Positions 33,652 through 42,871 of a DNA stretch of 64,000 nucleotides are shown here, one piece after another. The stretch's first letter is position 1, and every line of letters begins with the position of its first letter. Made by a program: the position numbers and the translations under genes. Location of the stretch: assembly GCA_004556965.1 (NCBI GenBank), contig SFFE01000008.1, positions 1 through 64,000 on the forward strand, in the 5' to 3' direction. The notes under the pieces were generated by a model that ran no database searches, had not been told where the DNA came from, and saw only the letters and a program-made list of their open reading frames with translations. Source of the DNA: Clostridiales bacterium. GTDB lineage: Bacteria > Bacillota > Clostridia > Oscillospirales > Oscillospiraceae.

Positions 33652-33683
33652 CGGCACGGCTCACGTCATCGTGAGCCGTGCCG
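33652..33683 (+). terminator. Terminator of pdp
   Basis: CGGCACGGCTCACG with its perfect complement and a TCAT loop; 14-bp stem, no T-run. Confidence 0.65.
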
Positions 33684-33693
33684 AAGCATATAA

Positions 33694-33724
33694 AACCGGG
33701 GCAGTCTCAAAGACTGCCCCGGTT
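33694..33724 (-). terminator. Terminator of the SGNH hydrolase gene
   Basis: AACCGGGGCAGTCT with its perfect complement and a 3-nt loop, flanked on its left by TATAAA-like DNA that gives a short T-run on the minus strand. Confidence 0.7.
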
Positions 33725-33731
33725 CTGTCTG

Positions 33732-34556
33732 TCACGGGTATGCGTGTGTCTTCAAATAATCAAGCCACGCCTTGATGCCGTCTGCACTCAGGTGCACGCC
33801 GTCGCCGTTTTGATAGGCTTCCGGCAAAAAGCCGTCGTCGCCGACGAGTCCGGCTGCGGCGTCGAGATACTTTACGCCAGCCGCTTCCGCTGCGGACGCG
33901 ATCCAGCCGTTGACCTTGTTGATGATCTCGTTGGTCACGTCCTCATAGGCATAGTTGGACGCAATGGGCGTGAGCGAGCTGCAGATGATCTTGGTGTCGG
34001 GGCGCTGCTCCTTGATGCCGGCGAGAAGCGTGCTGTATGCTTCCTTGACCTGATCTTCCGTGAGCAGGTTTGCATTGTCCGAGCCGGGGAAGATGACGAG
34101 GTACTTTGGTTTGTTGACCTCGACGATCTCTGAGGCGGGGACGTTGTTGCCGGTCACCGGGGACTTGTACTTGGTTGTGGCCAGCGTCGCAAGCGGTAGC
34201 GCGCTGCTCTCCGGCACCCAGACCTGCTTGCCGCTGTCGCTGCCGGTGAGCAGCGATTCGGATTTGAGCAGCGCGGTGGAGGAATCGCCGAGGAAGAAGA
34301 TCTGATCCACATAGGCTGCGCCTGCATCCTCCGTCTGCGCGAGCGCGGCGCTCGACGTGCTGGGGACGATCGGGTTTGCCAGCGCCGTCGGTGTGGGTGT
34401 GGACTCCGCGACCGGCGCCGTCTCAACCGGCGTTTGAGCCTTGCCGCTGTTGCCGGATGCGGATGCGAAAATCACGGCGAACACCGCCAGAACCAGACAG
34501 ACGATGATCGCGCCAGACCACAAGGAATACATGGAATTTCGATTCATTTTCTTCAT
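33732..34556 (-). CDS. Membrane-anchored SGNH/GDSL-family hydrolase
   Basis: An N-terminal transmembrane segment (residues 13-34) is followed by a Pro/Thr-rich linker and an extracellular SGNH domain. Block I is FLGDSS with the nucleophilic Ser and the third block is PGSDNAN, a variant of GxND. The C-terminal DGVHLSADG supplies the catalytic Asp and His. Such enzymes remove acyl or acetyl groups from polysaccharides, peptidoglycan or lipids. AGGAGG precedes the ATG; single gene. Confidence 0.82.
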   Translation of the reverse strand: MKKMNRNSMYSLWSGAIIVCLVLAVFAVIFASASGNSGKAQTPVETAPVAESTPTPTALANPIVPSTSSAALAQTEDAGAAYVDQIFFLGDSSTALLKSESLLTGSDSGKQVWVPESSALPLATLATTKYKSPVTGNNVPASEIVEVNKPKYLVIFPGSDNANLLTEDQVKEAYSTLLAGIKEQRPDTKIICSSLTPIASNYAYEDVTNEIINKVNGWIASAAEAAGVKYLDAAAGLVGDDGFLPEAYQNGDGVHLSADGIKAWLDYLKTHAYP

Positions 34557-34601
34557 AAGTCATCCTCCTCTCACGGAAAAGTCTGCATTTTGAACGATTG
34601 A

Positions 34602-34631
34602 ACAAAAGAAGCCCTGATGGGCTTCTTTTGT
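34602..34631 (-). terminator. Terminator of the EF-G-like gene
   Basis: ACAAAAGAAGCCC with a TGAT loop and its perfect complement; the A-rich arm gives a T-rich tail on the minus strand. Confidence 0.8.
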
Positions 34632-34644
34632 CAAATGCGTCGTA

Positions 34645-36687
34645 TTATTCCTGCTCCGCTTTGGCCTCTTCAATGACCTTCTGCTGCACGTTGCCGGGCG
34701 CTTCTTCGTAGCGGACGAACTTGCAGGAGAAGGAGCCGCGGCCCTGCGTCATGGAGCGCAGGTCGATGGTGTAAGAGCTCATCTCCGCCATCGGGACTTC
34801 CGCCTCGACCGTCTGCATGCCGTCCTCGGCTGTCATGCCGAGCACGGTACCGCGGCGCTTGGACGAAATGTCGGACATGATGTCGCCGAGGTTCGCGTCC
34901 GGGATCGTGACCTTCAGCAGGCCGATCGGCTCGAGGATGGTCGGCTTTGCCTTCGGAATACCGTCCTGATATGCAAGGCGGGCGGCCGTCTGGAAGGCCA
35001 TATCGTTGGAGTCGACCGGGTGATAGGAGCCGTCGTACAGCGTGGCCTTCAGGCCGACGAGCGGGTAGCCGGCGAGCACGCCCTTGGTCACGGCGTTGCG
35101 CAGACCCTTTTCCACGGAGGGGAAGAAGTTTTTCGGCACGGAACCGCCGAAGACTTCCTCGGCAAAGATCATGTCGTCGGACTCGTCCTGCGGCTCAAAG
35201 CGGATCCACACGTCGCCGAACTGGCCGGAACCGCCGGACTGCTTCTTGTGGCGGCCGTGTGCTTCGACCTTGCCCTTGATCTTCTCGCGGTAAGCGACGC
35301 GGGCGGGCTTCAGCTCGGTTTCCACGCCGAAGCGGCTCTTGAGCTTCGAGCACAGAACGTCGACCTGAATGTCGCCGGCGCCGGAGATGACCATCTGGTG
35401 GGTCTCGGCGTTGTTTACGAGCGTAAAGGAGATGTCCTCCTCGTTCAGACGTGCAAGACCGGACGCGACCTTGTCGTCCTGGCCCTTCGTCTTCGGGCTG
35501 ATGGCCATGGAGTAGCAGGGTTCGGGCAGCTCAATCGCGGGCAGTTCGACCTCGCTCTTGGCGTCGCACACGGTGTCGCCGGTCTTCCAGTCCATCTTGC
35601 CGACGGCAACGATGTCACCACAGCAGGCTTCCTTGACTTCCGTGGTCTTCTTGCCGCAGATGGTGTACATACGGCCGAGTTTGTCCGTGCTTCTGGCACG
35701 GGTGTTGCGCAGGGACAGATCCGAAGTGATCGTGCCGGAGAGCACCTTGATGAAGGAGTACTTGCCGAACTGATCGGAAATGGTCTTGAACACGAACGCG
35801 CAGGGTGCGCCGTTCGGATCGACGGTGAGCGTTTTGCCGTCTGCAGTGGGAACGGCGGGCATCTCAGCCGGGTTGGGAACATAGTCCACGATCGCCTGCA
35901 GCACGGCCTCAGTGCCGATGCCGCTCGCGGCGCTGCCGCACAGGACGGGGATGACGCTGCGGTCCTTCAGGCCGATGCGGATGCCCTTGATGGTGTCTTC
36001 CTCAGAGAGCATCATGTCTTCAAAGAACTTCTCCATCAGCTCTTCGTCCGCGCCTGCGGCCGTCTCGAACAGGGTCTCGCGCAGAGCTTCCACCTTATCG
36101 GCGTCCGCGGCGGGCACGTCCACCTTGACGGTCTTGTTGCCCTTGGTCTGGTAAGCCACGTTATGCACCAGATCGATCACGCCCGTGCCGTCGCTCATCG
36201 GCGCGGTCACTGCGCAGACGGTGCTGCCGTACTTTTCCTGCAGCGCGGCGAGAACGGCGTCAAAGTCGCCGTGGTCTTCGTCGGTCTTGGAAATGTAGAA
36301 CATGGTGGGCATGTTGGCGTTCTTCAGATACTTCCAGCTGCGCTCGGCGCCGACGGAGATGCCGTCCTTCGCGCTGCAGAAGATGATGCCCGCCTCAACT
36401 GCGCGCAGCGCGCACATGACCTCGCCGGCAAAGTCAAAGAAGCCGGGGCAGTCGAGCACGTTGATCTTGCAGCCGCCGTAGTTCACCGGGGCGATGCCGG
36501 TGGAAATGGTGATCTGGCGCTTGATTTCTTCCGCGTCATAGTCACAGACGGTGTTGCCGTCGGCAACCTTGCCCTGACGGTCGATGGCGCCGGTCATGTA
36601 CAGCATGCTTTCAGCGAACGTGGTTTTGCCGCTGCCGCCGTGCCCGAGCAGGCATACGTTGCGGATGGTCTTGGTTTCGTAGCTCAT
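34645..36687 (-). CDS. EF-G-like translational GTPase (paralogue)
   Basis: The 680-residue protein has the EF-G domain order and length, but its G motifs differ from canonical EF-G. G1 is GHGGSGKTT, G3 is DCPGFFDF instead of DTPGH, so the catalytic His is missing, and G4 is SKTD instead of NKxD. This places it in the EF-G-like group found beside true EF-G in many Clostridia, not the housekeeping fusA. Its step in translation is not known. AAGGAGAGG precedes the ATG. Confidence 0.85.
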   Translation of the reverse strand: MSYETKTIRNVCLLGHGGSGKTTFAESMLYMTGAIDRQGKVADGNTVCDYDAEEIKRQITISTGIAPVNYGGCKINVLDCPGFFDFAGEVMCALRAVEAGIIFCSAKDGISVGAERSWKYLKNANMPTMFYISKTDEDHGDFDAVLAALQEKYGSTVCAVTAPMSDGTGVIDLVHNVAYQTKGNKTVKVDVPAADADKVEALRETLFETAAGADEELMEKFFEDMMLSEEDTIKGIRIGLKDRSVIPVLCGSAASGIGTEAVLQAIVDYVPNPAEMPAVPTADGKTLTVDPNGAPCAFVFKTISDQFGKYSFIKVLSGTITSDLSLRNTRARSTDKLGRMYTICGKKTTEVKEACCGDIVAVGKMDWKTGDTVCDAKSEVELPAIELPEPCYSMAISPKTKGQDDKVASGLARLNEEDISFTLVNNAETHQMVISGAGDIQVDVLCSKLKSRFGVETELKPARVAYREKIKGKVEAHGRHKKQSGGSGQFGDVWIRFEPQDESDDMIFAEEVFGGSVPKNFFPSVEKGLRNAVTKGVLAGYPLVGLKATLYDGSYHPVDSNDMAFQTAARLAYQDGIPKAKPTILEPIGLLKVTIPDANLGDIMSDISSKRRGTVLGMTAEDGMQTVEAEVPMAEMSSYTIDLRSMTQGRGSFSCKFVRYEEAPGNVQQKVIEEAKAEQE

Positions 36688-36799
36688 GAATTTGTACCTC
36701 TCCTTATATCGAAAATAAATCCGAAATGTTCGTGAAAATTCAGATACCCATCAAGTATACACTATTTCAAAACTGATGGCAATCATAAATATTATTTCC

Positions 36800-39256
36800 T
36801 CAGTGCCGCAGCCCCAAATTGAGCAAAATGACCGGAACCAGCCACAGCAGCAGGTAAGTGAGGAGGTTGCCGACCGTGGCGGAATCGAACGCGCCCATCG
36901 CGCACAGCACAAACATCAGGCCCATGCCGATCGCCGCGCACAGCAGCGCCAGTACCACGCAGATCTGTACAGTCGTGTACAGCCGCTTGCCGAGACTCGA
37001 AACCGTCACAAACGGCCCAAGCCCGTCGCGCGAGACGATGCCGGCGATCTGCGTATAGTCTCCCGGCTCGGCGGCGGACATGGCATAGCGCTTGGAGTAA
37101 GCGGGGAAGTCGAAGCCCTCGGTGGACATTTTGAACTTCTGCCGGAGCATCAGCGGCGTGATGTTGAAATCGCGCACGGCAAAGATCGGCTCCAGACTGG
37201 AGTGCAGCAGGCTGAACAGCGCGTTCTGCACGGAGGTGACCGCGACGTATTTGATCGTAAAGATGGCGACGAACACGCCGTTGATGGACACAAACACCGC
37301 GTTTTTGGAGTTGAGCTTCTGCGGCAGACGGATGCCCTTGAGCGACATGAAGCCGGAGTTGCCGACGAGCACCTCCTCACCATTGACCAGCGCGATGAGA
37401 CCGCCGCTCTCGTTGCAGGTGAATTCCTCCACGCCCATGAGCGCGCAGTTGTTCTTGCGCATCAGCTCGGAAAACACAGGCGCCAGGCAGTTGCCGGAGG
37501 CGACGATGACGCTGCCTGCATAGGAGATGACCTTGTCCGGGTATGCGCCCTCCAGAATGCGGATGCTCTCAATGGAGATGTTGCGCGGCGGAAAAATGTC
37601 CTTGTCCGTGACGATCAGGTGCTTGCTCTTGCCAATGTCGCTCACGCCGGACCAGCCCGCGATGGCAGAGCCGCTCTGGCACAGGCGGCGCGCAACTGTC
37701 CGGTACGGCAGCGCAAAGGTGATGATGGCCGCAAACGGCGCGCAGGGCGCGGTGACGGCGGCGAAAATGTGCGCAATGTCGGCATAGCGCTTGCTCAGAA
37801 TCGTGGCGAGCAGGCCGAGCACAAGGGAGATGCCGATGAGATACGGCGCGATGACGGAGTAAATCGCCTCCGCCGGGCCGGACTCCTCGCTGCGGTGGAT
37901 AAAGCCCGCCGTGTCCCGTCTGGATTTCAAAATCGTGATGCCGTCCTTGGCAACGTCGCCGTCAGCGGAGACGGCATAGGGATCCTTGGCTGAAGCGAGT
38001 GCGCGGAACGTCATCTTATAGCCGCGGCAGGTGAGCAGTGCGCTCCAGATGCAGCACGCGACGGCGAACGCGGACACGCCGCAGAAGGGGAGACCGCTCT
38101 CGCCCGTGCCGCGGATGGCGATCACAACAGCGTCCAGAATGGAGAACACGCAGCTGATGACGACCAGCGATTCCAGCCCCGGCCGCCTGCGTACCAGCGA
38201 CAGGATGCCGGACGTGACCACGTCCAGTCCGATGACCATGACGGTGAGCTGCAGGATCAGACACACAAGCGCGGCCGCGGCGGGGCTGCTCTTCAGCAGA
38301 CCGAACACCGGAAAGCCGAACGATATGTAGGCGAGCACGGCGCACACGAGCATGGCGACGCGGCAGCGGAAGCGCAGCGAGCGAATCTGACCGCCGTAGT
38401 ATTTCGACGCGGTTTCGGCGTCCGGCTCCGGGCCGAGTTCTTCCTCCTCGGCGGCGGAAGCGCGCACCTCGGTGCGGTGCTGCCGGATGCGGAAGGCGAC
38501 TACGGCCAGTGCGGAAACAACGGGATTGACCACGGCTTCCCGGAAGCTGCGGTGCGCGGGCGCGGCGGCAGAGTCGGAAGGCTCGCTGCCCGCGTCTGCG
38601 GACGCATACTGCGCATCTCCGCCGTCGTCGAACCCGCCGGCCGCCGTTTCGCCGGAAACCGCGCGGAAAATGAGCGTCGGCTCGTCCGGCTCATTCACCG
38701 GCTCCGGCTCGTCGTCGGGGTACAGTCCCTCCGGTACGACGGGCGGCTCGGACACGGGGATGGACGATTCCTCTTCGAACGGATCGTTCGTTTCCTCCGG
38801 CTGCTCGGTTACTTTGTTGACCCAGTTTTTCAGGCCGTTGAAGCCCTTTTTCGCGAACTGCCTGGCGCTGTCCTTGGCTTCGTTCCATTTCTGCCGCTCG
38901 GCGTCGGTGAAGCGGTCGCGCTCCGGTTTGTATTCGCGCACGTCCGCGTCCTCATCGGGCGCTTCCGGCTCGGCTTCGTCCTCATCGGGGGCTTCCTCAT
39001 CGACCCAGTCTTCGTCTTCCGCTTCGTCCCAGTCTTCACCTGTATCGGTCTCGTCTTCAGCGAAGGCGTCCTCCGCGTCCTCGTCAATCAGCGCGGCGTC
39101 CACCGGGCGGGAAGCAAAGCCGGACTGCGGCTTCGGCGCCGGATCGGGCCTGGACGGGTCGTAATCTTTATATTCATCCAATATGGATTCGAGCGAAAAT
39201 TCCTCCGCGTCCAGATCAAACATGTAGTCGTCGTTGGAATGCTCAAATTGGCTCAT
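36800..39256 (-). CDS. P-type-ATPase-like membrane protein without catalytic motifs
   Basis: Residues 1-200 are acidic and probably disordered, with runs of Asp and Glu. From about 260 the protein follows the fold order of a P1B-type ATPase. Paired membrane helices come first, then an ALPYRTVARR region preceded by TAPCAPF at the place of the CPC helix. LIVTDKDIFP has Asp551 where DKTGT would be, and an N-domain-like stretch (EEVLVGNSGFMSLKGI, FVSINGVFVAIFTIKY) follows. The GT of DKTGT, the TGD loop and GDGxND are all absent. Transport by ATP hydrolysis looks impossible; it may be a sensor or scaffold. The ATG used has AAGGAG; it follows rlmB by 43 nt. Confidence 0.65.
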   Translation of the reverse strand: MSQFEHSNDDYMFDLDAEEFSLESILDEYKDYDPSRPDPAPKPQSGFASRPVDAALIDEDAEDAFAEDETDTGEDWDEAEDEDWVDEEAPDEDEAEPEAPDEDADVREYKPERDRFTDAERQKWNEAKDSARQFAKKGFNGLKNWVNKVTEQPEETNDPFEEESSIPVSEPPVVPEGLYPDDEPEPVNEPDEPTLIFRAVSGETAAGGFDDGGDAQYASADAGSEPSDSAAAPAHRSFREAVVNPVVSALAVVAFRIRQHRTEVRASAAEEEELGPEPDAETASKYYGGQIRSLRFRCRVAMLVCAVLAYISFGFPVFGLLKSSPAAAALVCLILQLTVMVIGLDVVTSGILSLVRRRPGLESLVVISCVFSILDAVVIAIRGTGESGLPFCGVSAFAVACCIWSALLTCRGYKMTFRALASAKDPYAVSADGDVAKDGITILKSRRDTAGFIHRSEESGPAEAIYSVIAPYLIGISLVLGLLATILSKRYADIAHIFAAVTAPCAPFAAIITFALPYRTVARRLCQSGSAIAGWSGVSDIGKSKHLIVTDKDIFPPRNISIESIRILEGAYPDKVISYAGSVIVASGNCLAPVFSELMRKNNCALMGVEEFTCNESGGLIALVNGEEVLVGNSGFMSLKGIRLPQKLNSKNAVFVSINGVFVAIFTIKYVAVTSVQNALFSLLHSSLEPIFAVRDFNITPLMLRQKFKMSTEGFDFPAYSKRYAMSAAEPGDYTQIAGIVSRDGLGPFVTVSSLGKRLYTTVQICVVLALLCAAIGMGLMFVLCAMGAFDSATVGNLLTYLLLWLVPVILLNLGLRH

Positions 39257-39299
39257 ACGGCTCAACTCCTTATGCGGTTGGGGGAATCAGATCATTGCT

Positions 39300-40049
39300 T
39301 CAGCTTCTCTGGCGCAGAACCTCGTACATCAGCACTGCGGCGGCGGCCGACGCGTTCAGGGACGAGATCTGCCCCTTGAGCGGGATACTAACCAGAAAGT
39401 CGCAGGTTTCGCGCACCAGACGGCCGATACCGTCGCCCTCTGAGCCGATGACGAGGCACACAGGGCCGGTCAGGTCGGTCTGCCACATGGGGCTTGCGCC
39501 CTCCGCCGCTGCGCCATAGACCCAGAGACCGCTTTTTTTCAGCTCGCCGATCGCGGCGGAAAGGTTCGGCACACGGGCGATGGCGACGTGCTCCACCGCG
39601 CCGGCGGAGGTCTTGTCCACCACGGCGGTCAGCCCGGCGCTGCGCCGCTTCGGGATGATGACGCCGTGCGCACCCGCACATTCCGCCGAGCGGATGATGG
39701 CGCCGAGGTTGTGCGGGTCGGAGATCTCGTCGCACACGATGACGAACGGCGGCTCGCCGCGCGCCTGCGCAATGGCGAGAATGTCCGCCACCGTGCAGTA
39801 TTCCTTCACGGCGCACAGCGCGATCACGCCCTGATGCGCATGCGTCTGGCTCATCGCGTCCAGCTTCCGTCGGTCGGCCTCGACCACGACGACGCCCGCA
39901 CTGCGTGCCTTGGAGGCGATGTGCCCCAGCGTCTGATCCACATCGCCCTTGGCAATGTAAATCTTGTCGATCGTCCGGCCTGCGCGCAGCGCCTCGATCA
40001 CGGCGTTGCGGCCTTCAATCAGATCTTCCCGGTTTTCAGATAGTTCCAT
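39300..40049 (-). CDS. rlmB: 23S rRNA 2'-O-methyltransferase RlmB (TrmH/SpoU family)
   Basis: SpoU-family enzymes methylate ribose in rRNA or tRNA. The N-terminal L30e-like substrate-binding domain starts at ELSENREDLIEGRNAVIEAL. The knotted methyltransferase domain has the three family motifs: DEISDPHNLGAIIRSAECAG, LVIGSEGDGIGR and IPLKGQISSLNASAAAAVLMYE. The ATG at MELSEN has GAGGA upstream; an earlier in-frame ATG has none. RlmB is the closest match, but a related TrmH paralogue is possible. Confidence 0.9.
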   Translation of the reverse strand: MELSENREDLIEGRNAVIEALRAGRTIDKIYIAKGDVDQTLGHIASKARSAGVVVVEADRRKLDAMSQTHAHQGVIALCAVKEYCTVADILAIAQARGEPPFVIVCDEISDPHNLGAIIRSAECAGAHGVIIPKRRSAGLTAVVDKTSAGAVEHVAIARVPNLSAAIGELKKSGLWVYGAAAEGASPMWQTDLTGPVCLVIGSEGDGIGRLVRETCDFLVSIPLKGQISSLNASAAAAVLMYEVLRQRS

Positions 40050-40205
40050 AAAATGAATTCCTCGTGACATAATAATACAAATAATATCATACCACAGCTT
40101 CTCCTATTAAGAAAGTACAAATCTTGAATTCTTCGCAATTTTTTTGTAGACTTTGCGGCTGGAAACGGGTATCATGAAAACAATCGAATGCTCTGGAGGC
40201 TCTTT

Positions 40206-41054
40206 ATGAGAAAATTGATGAATCGAATTGAGCGCTTTTGCTTCCAGCACCCGCGCTTTGGCATCCCGAACCTGATGCTGGTGATCGCCATCGGCACCAT
40301 CGCGGTCTGGGTATTCATGCAGATGGATACGACCGGCAGGATCTATCAGCTCCTGTGCATGTCCGGACAGGCGGTGCTGCACGGGCAGGTCTGGCGCATC
40401 CTCACCTTTGTGTTTCTTCCGGGCGAATCCAACCTGATTTGGTTTATCATTTCACTCTATTTTTACTATTGGATCGGCTCCTCGCTCGAACGGGAGTGGG
40501 GCACCGGCAAGTTCACGATCTACTACCTCAGCGGCATGCTGCTCACGGCTATCTTTGGCGTGCTGCTGTCCCTGCTCCTCGGCCGGGACGTGGTCGTCAA
40601 CGCCACGTACCTGAACCTGTCGATGTTCTTTGCGTTTGCGACGCTGTTTCCGGATGTGCAGGTGCTGCTGTTTTTCATCATTCCAATCAAAGTAAAGTGG
40701 CTGGCCTATATCGACGCGGCTTTGTTTTTGCTCGCGGTAATTACGCTGCCGTTCCCGATTGATCTGCTGCCGGTGGTGGCGGTGCTGAACTATCTGGTGT
40801 TCTGCGGCGACTGGCTGTTTGACTTTCTCCGTCCCAGCCGGGTCCGCCAGCGGCAGAAGACCGTCAACTTCAAGCGCGAGGCGCGGCGCATCAACCGCGA
40901 GCAGAACAGCAAGCCGTACCACCACAAGTGCGCGGTTTGCGGCCGCACGGATGCGGATCATCCGGAGCTGGAGTTCCGCTACTGCTCCCGCTGCGCGGGC
41001 TATCATTGCTTCTGTCAGGATCACATCAACAATCACATCCATTTTACGGAGTAA
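40206..41054 (+). CDS. Rhomboid-like membrane protein with C-terminal zinc ribbon
   Basis: Six hydrophobic segments with the rhomboid layout, including GQVWRILTFVFLP and the conserved LEREWGTGKFTIYYLSG stretch. The catalytic GxSG serine and the partner His are not present (NATYLNLSMFFAF occupies the place), so it is probably an inactive relative. The C-terminus has a Cys/His cluster (CAVCGRTDADH, CSRCAGYHCFCQDH) that should bind zinc in the cytosol. GGAGG six nt upstream decides the start. It precedes the beta-propeller gene by 30 nt. Confidence 0.75.
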   Translation: MRKLMNRIERFCFQHPRFGIPNLMLVIAIGTIAVWVFMQMDTTGRIYQLLCMSGQAVLHGQVWRILTFVFLPGESNLIWFIISLYFYYWIGSSLEREWGTGKFTIYYLSGMLLTAIFGVLLSLLLGRDVVVNATYLNLSMFFAFATLFPDVQVLLFFIIPIKVKWLAYIDAALFLLAVITLPFPIDLLPVVAVLNYLVFCGDWLFDFLRPSRVRQRQKTVNFKREARRINREQNSKPYHHKCAVCGRTDADHPELEFRYCSRCAGYHCFCQDHINNHIHFTE

Positions 41055-41084
41055 TTCACTTTCATTGTTACGGGGGACACACCC

Positions 41085-42812
41085 ATGAAACTGTTCGGAA
41101 CCGGCACGGCACAGGCCGGAAAACGGAAACTCGGCATTCCGCCGCGCCTGCTGGCGGAAGGGGCAATTCTGACGGCGCTGTGTGTGGTGCTGCTGGTGAT
41201 CGTGGTGAAGCTGTACACCCTTCCGGAGGATGTGCTGCCCGGCGTGGATGCGTTCCTTCAGAATCAGTCCGGCGGGGCGGACGCACAATTTACGCCCGTC
41301 TGCACCGCGCAGACGAACCCGGCGAACCTGATCGCGTCCGCGGAGGTGCTCCTGAACGGAGAGCTGTGCGAGACGTATCAGGCGGCGGAGCCGATCACGT
41401 TCGGAACAGGTGACACATATACGGACATGGCGGGCATCGTGACGTTCCGCGGCAACAACTTCCGCAGCGGCGCGGCCTACGGTACCGCCGCGCTGACAGA
41501 GAAGAAATTCGGGCAGAAGTGGACGGTCAGTTCCTCGTCCCTGCAGGCGCCGGACGGCGAGGTCTGGACCGGCAGCGGATGGACGGGGCAGCCTTTGATC
41601 GTCACGTGGCCGAAGGCGACCCGGCAGGTGATGAACCTGAAAGACTGGGCCAAAACGCAGGAGACGCTCACTGAGGTCGTCTATGCGACGATGGATGGGC
41701 ATGTGTATTTTCTGGAGCTGGAAACGGGGAAGGCCACGCGCGACCCGCTGTTTCTGGGCTTCACGTTCAAGGGCACCGGCGCGCTCGACCCGCGCGGGTA
41801 TCCGATCCTGTACGTCGGCGCGGGCTATAACAGCGCAAAGGGCACAGGGCGCGCCATGGCTGTGAGCCTGATCGACGGCTCGGTGCTGTATGAATTCGGC
41901 GCGAACGACGGCTTTGCGCTGCGCGCATGGTCCATGTATGATGCGTCCCCACTCGTGGACGCGGAGACGGATCAGCTCATTTACCCCGGAGAGAACGGCG
42001 TGCTGTACATCGTGAAGCTGAATACGCAGTATGACGAGACGGCCGGCACGCTCACGATGTCACCGGACGAGCCGGTGCGCTGGCGCTATTCCGGTACGCG
42101 CACGGGGCAGCAATACTGGGTCGGCATGGAGGCTTCGCCGGTCATCTGGCGGGAGCACCTCATCATCGGCGACAACGGCGGCAACCTCATGTGCCTGAAC
42201 CTCAATACGCTTCAGCTCGTCTGGGTGCAGGACGTGCTCGACGATACGAACTGCACGCCGGTTCTGGAGCTGGAGGACGGGCATCCGTATGTGTACGTCA
42301 GTACCTCGTTCCACGCGGGCTGGCGCGCGGCAGAAAACTCCACGGCCACCATCCCGGTCTGGAAGATCGACGCCGTGAACGGCGAGATTGTCTGGCAGAC
42401 GGACTACACCTGCTACACGCAGTCCGGCGTTTCCGGCGGCGTGCAGGGCACCATTGCGCTGGGCAAAAACAAGCTTTCGAACCTGATTTTTGTTCCCGTG
42501 GCGCGCACGGGAAGCAATGCCAGCGCCGGAAAGCTCGTTGCGCTGGATAAGCAGACCGGCGAGATGGTCTGGGAGTTTCCGACCGCGGTGTACAGTTGGA
42601 GCTCGCCCGTGGACTTTTACGACGCGGAGGGTAACGGCTATCTGATCTACTGTACCTCCGGCGGGTACATGTACCTGCTCGACGGTGCGACCGGCGAAAA
42701 GCTGGACGCGATCGATCTCAACGGCAACATCGAGGCGTCCGCCGCGGTGTTCAACAACACGGTTGTCGTCGGCCACCGCTCGCAGAAGATTTTTGGAATT
42801 GCGTTGACTTAA
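41085..42812 (+). CDS. Membrane-anchored PQQ-type beta-propeller protein
   Basis: One transmembrane segment (residues 25-45) exposes a large extracellular domain of about 520 residues. This contains PQQ/WD-like blade repeats: VYATMDGHVYFLELETGKA, LIYPGENGVLYIVKLNT, NLMCLNLNTLQLVWVQDVL, KLVALDKQTGEMVWEFP and MYLLDGATGEKLDAI. Such propellers usually bind proteins or polysaccharide; a PQQ cofactor is not implied. Probably co-transcribed with the rhomboid-like gene and ended by a strong terminator. Confidence 0.8.
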   Translation: MKLFGTGTAQAGKRKLGIPPRLLAEGAILTALCVVLLVIVVKLYTLPEDVLPGVDAFLQNQSGGADAQFTPVCTAQTNPANLIASAEVLLNGELCETYQAAEPITFGTGDTYTDMAGIVTFRGNNFRSGAAYGTAALTEKKFGQKWTVSSSSLQAPDGEVWTGSGWTGQPLIVTWPKATRQVMNLKDWAKTQETLTEVVYATMDGHVYFLELETGKATRDPLFLGFTFKGTGALDPRGYPILYVGAGYNSAKGTGRAMAVSLIDGSVLYEFGANDGFALRAWSMYDASPLVDAETDQLIYPGENGVLYIVKLNTQYDETAGTLTMSPDEPVRWRYSGTRTGQQYWVGMEASPVIWREHLIIGDNGGNLMCLNLNTLQLVWVQDVLDDTNCTPVLELEDGHPYVYVSTSFHAGWRAAENSTATIPVWKIDAVNGEIVWQTDYTCYTQSGVSGGVQGTIALGKNKLSNLIFVPVARTGSNASAGKLVALDKQTGEMVWEFPTAVYSWSSPVDFYDAEGNGYLIYCTSGGYMYLLDGATGEKLDAIDLNGNIEASAAVFNNTVVVGHRSQKIFGIALT

Positions 42813-42826
42813 ATCCCGTAAAAATT

Positions 42827-42849
42827 GCCCCGGAGCTCAGCTCCGGGGC
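42827..42849. terminator. Bidirectional terminator
   Basis: GCCCCGGAG and CTCCGGGGC around a CTCAG loop, between convergent genes; a TGTTGTTTTT tail serves the plus strand. Confidence 0.75.
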
Positions 42850-42871
42850 GCTGTTGTTTTTGGATTAAAGC

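Noticed and set aside
35020..36735. About 570-codon open frame antisense to the EF-G-like gene, and a similar one at 36776-37993
   Set aside because: Shadows of real minus-strand genes; composition and lack of start signals argue against coding.
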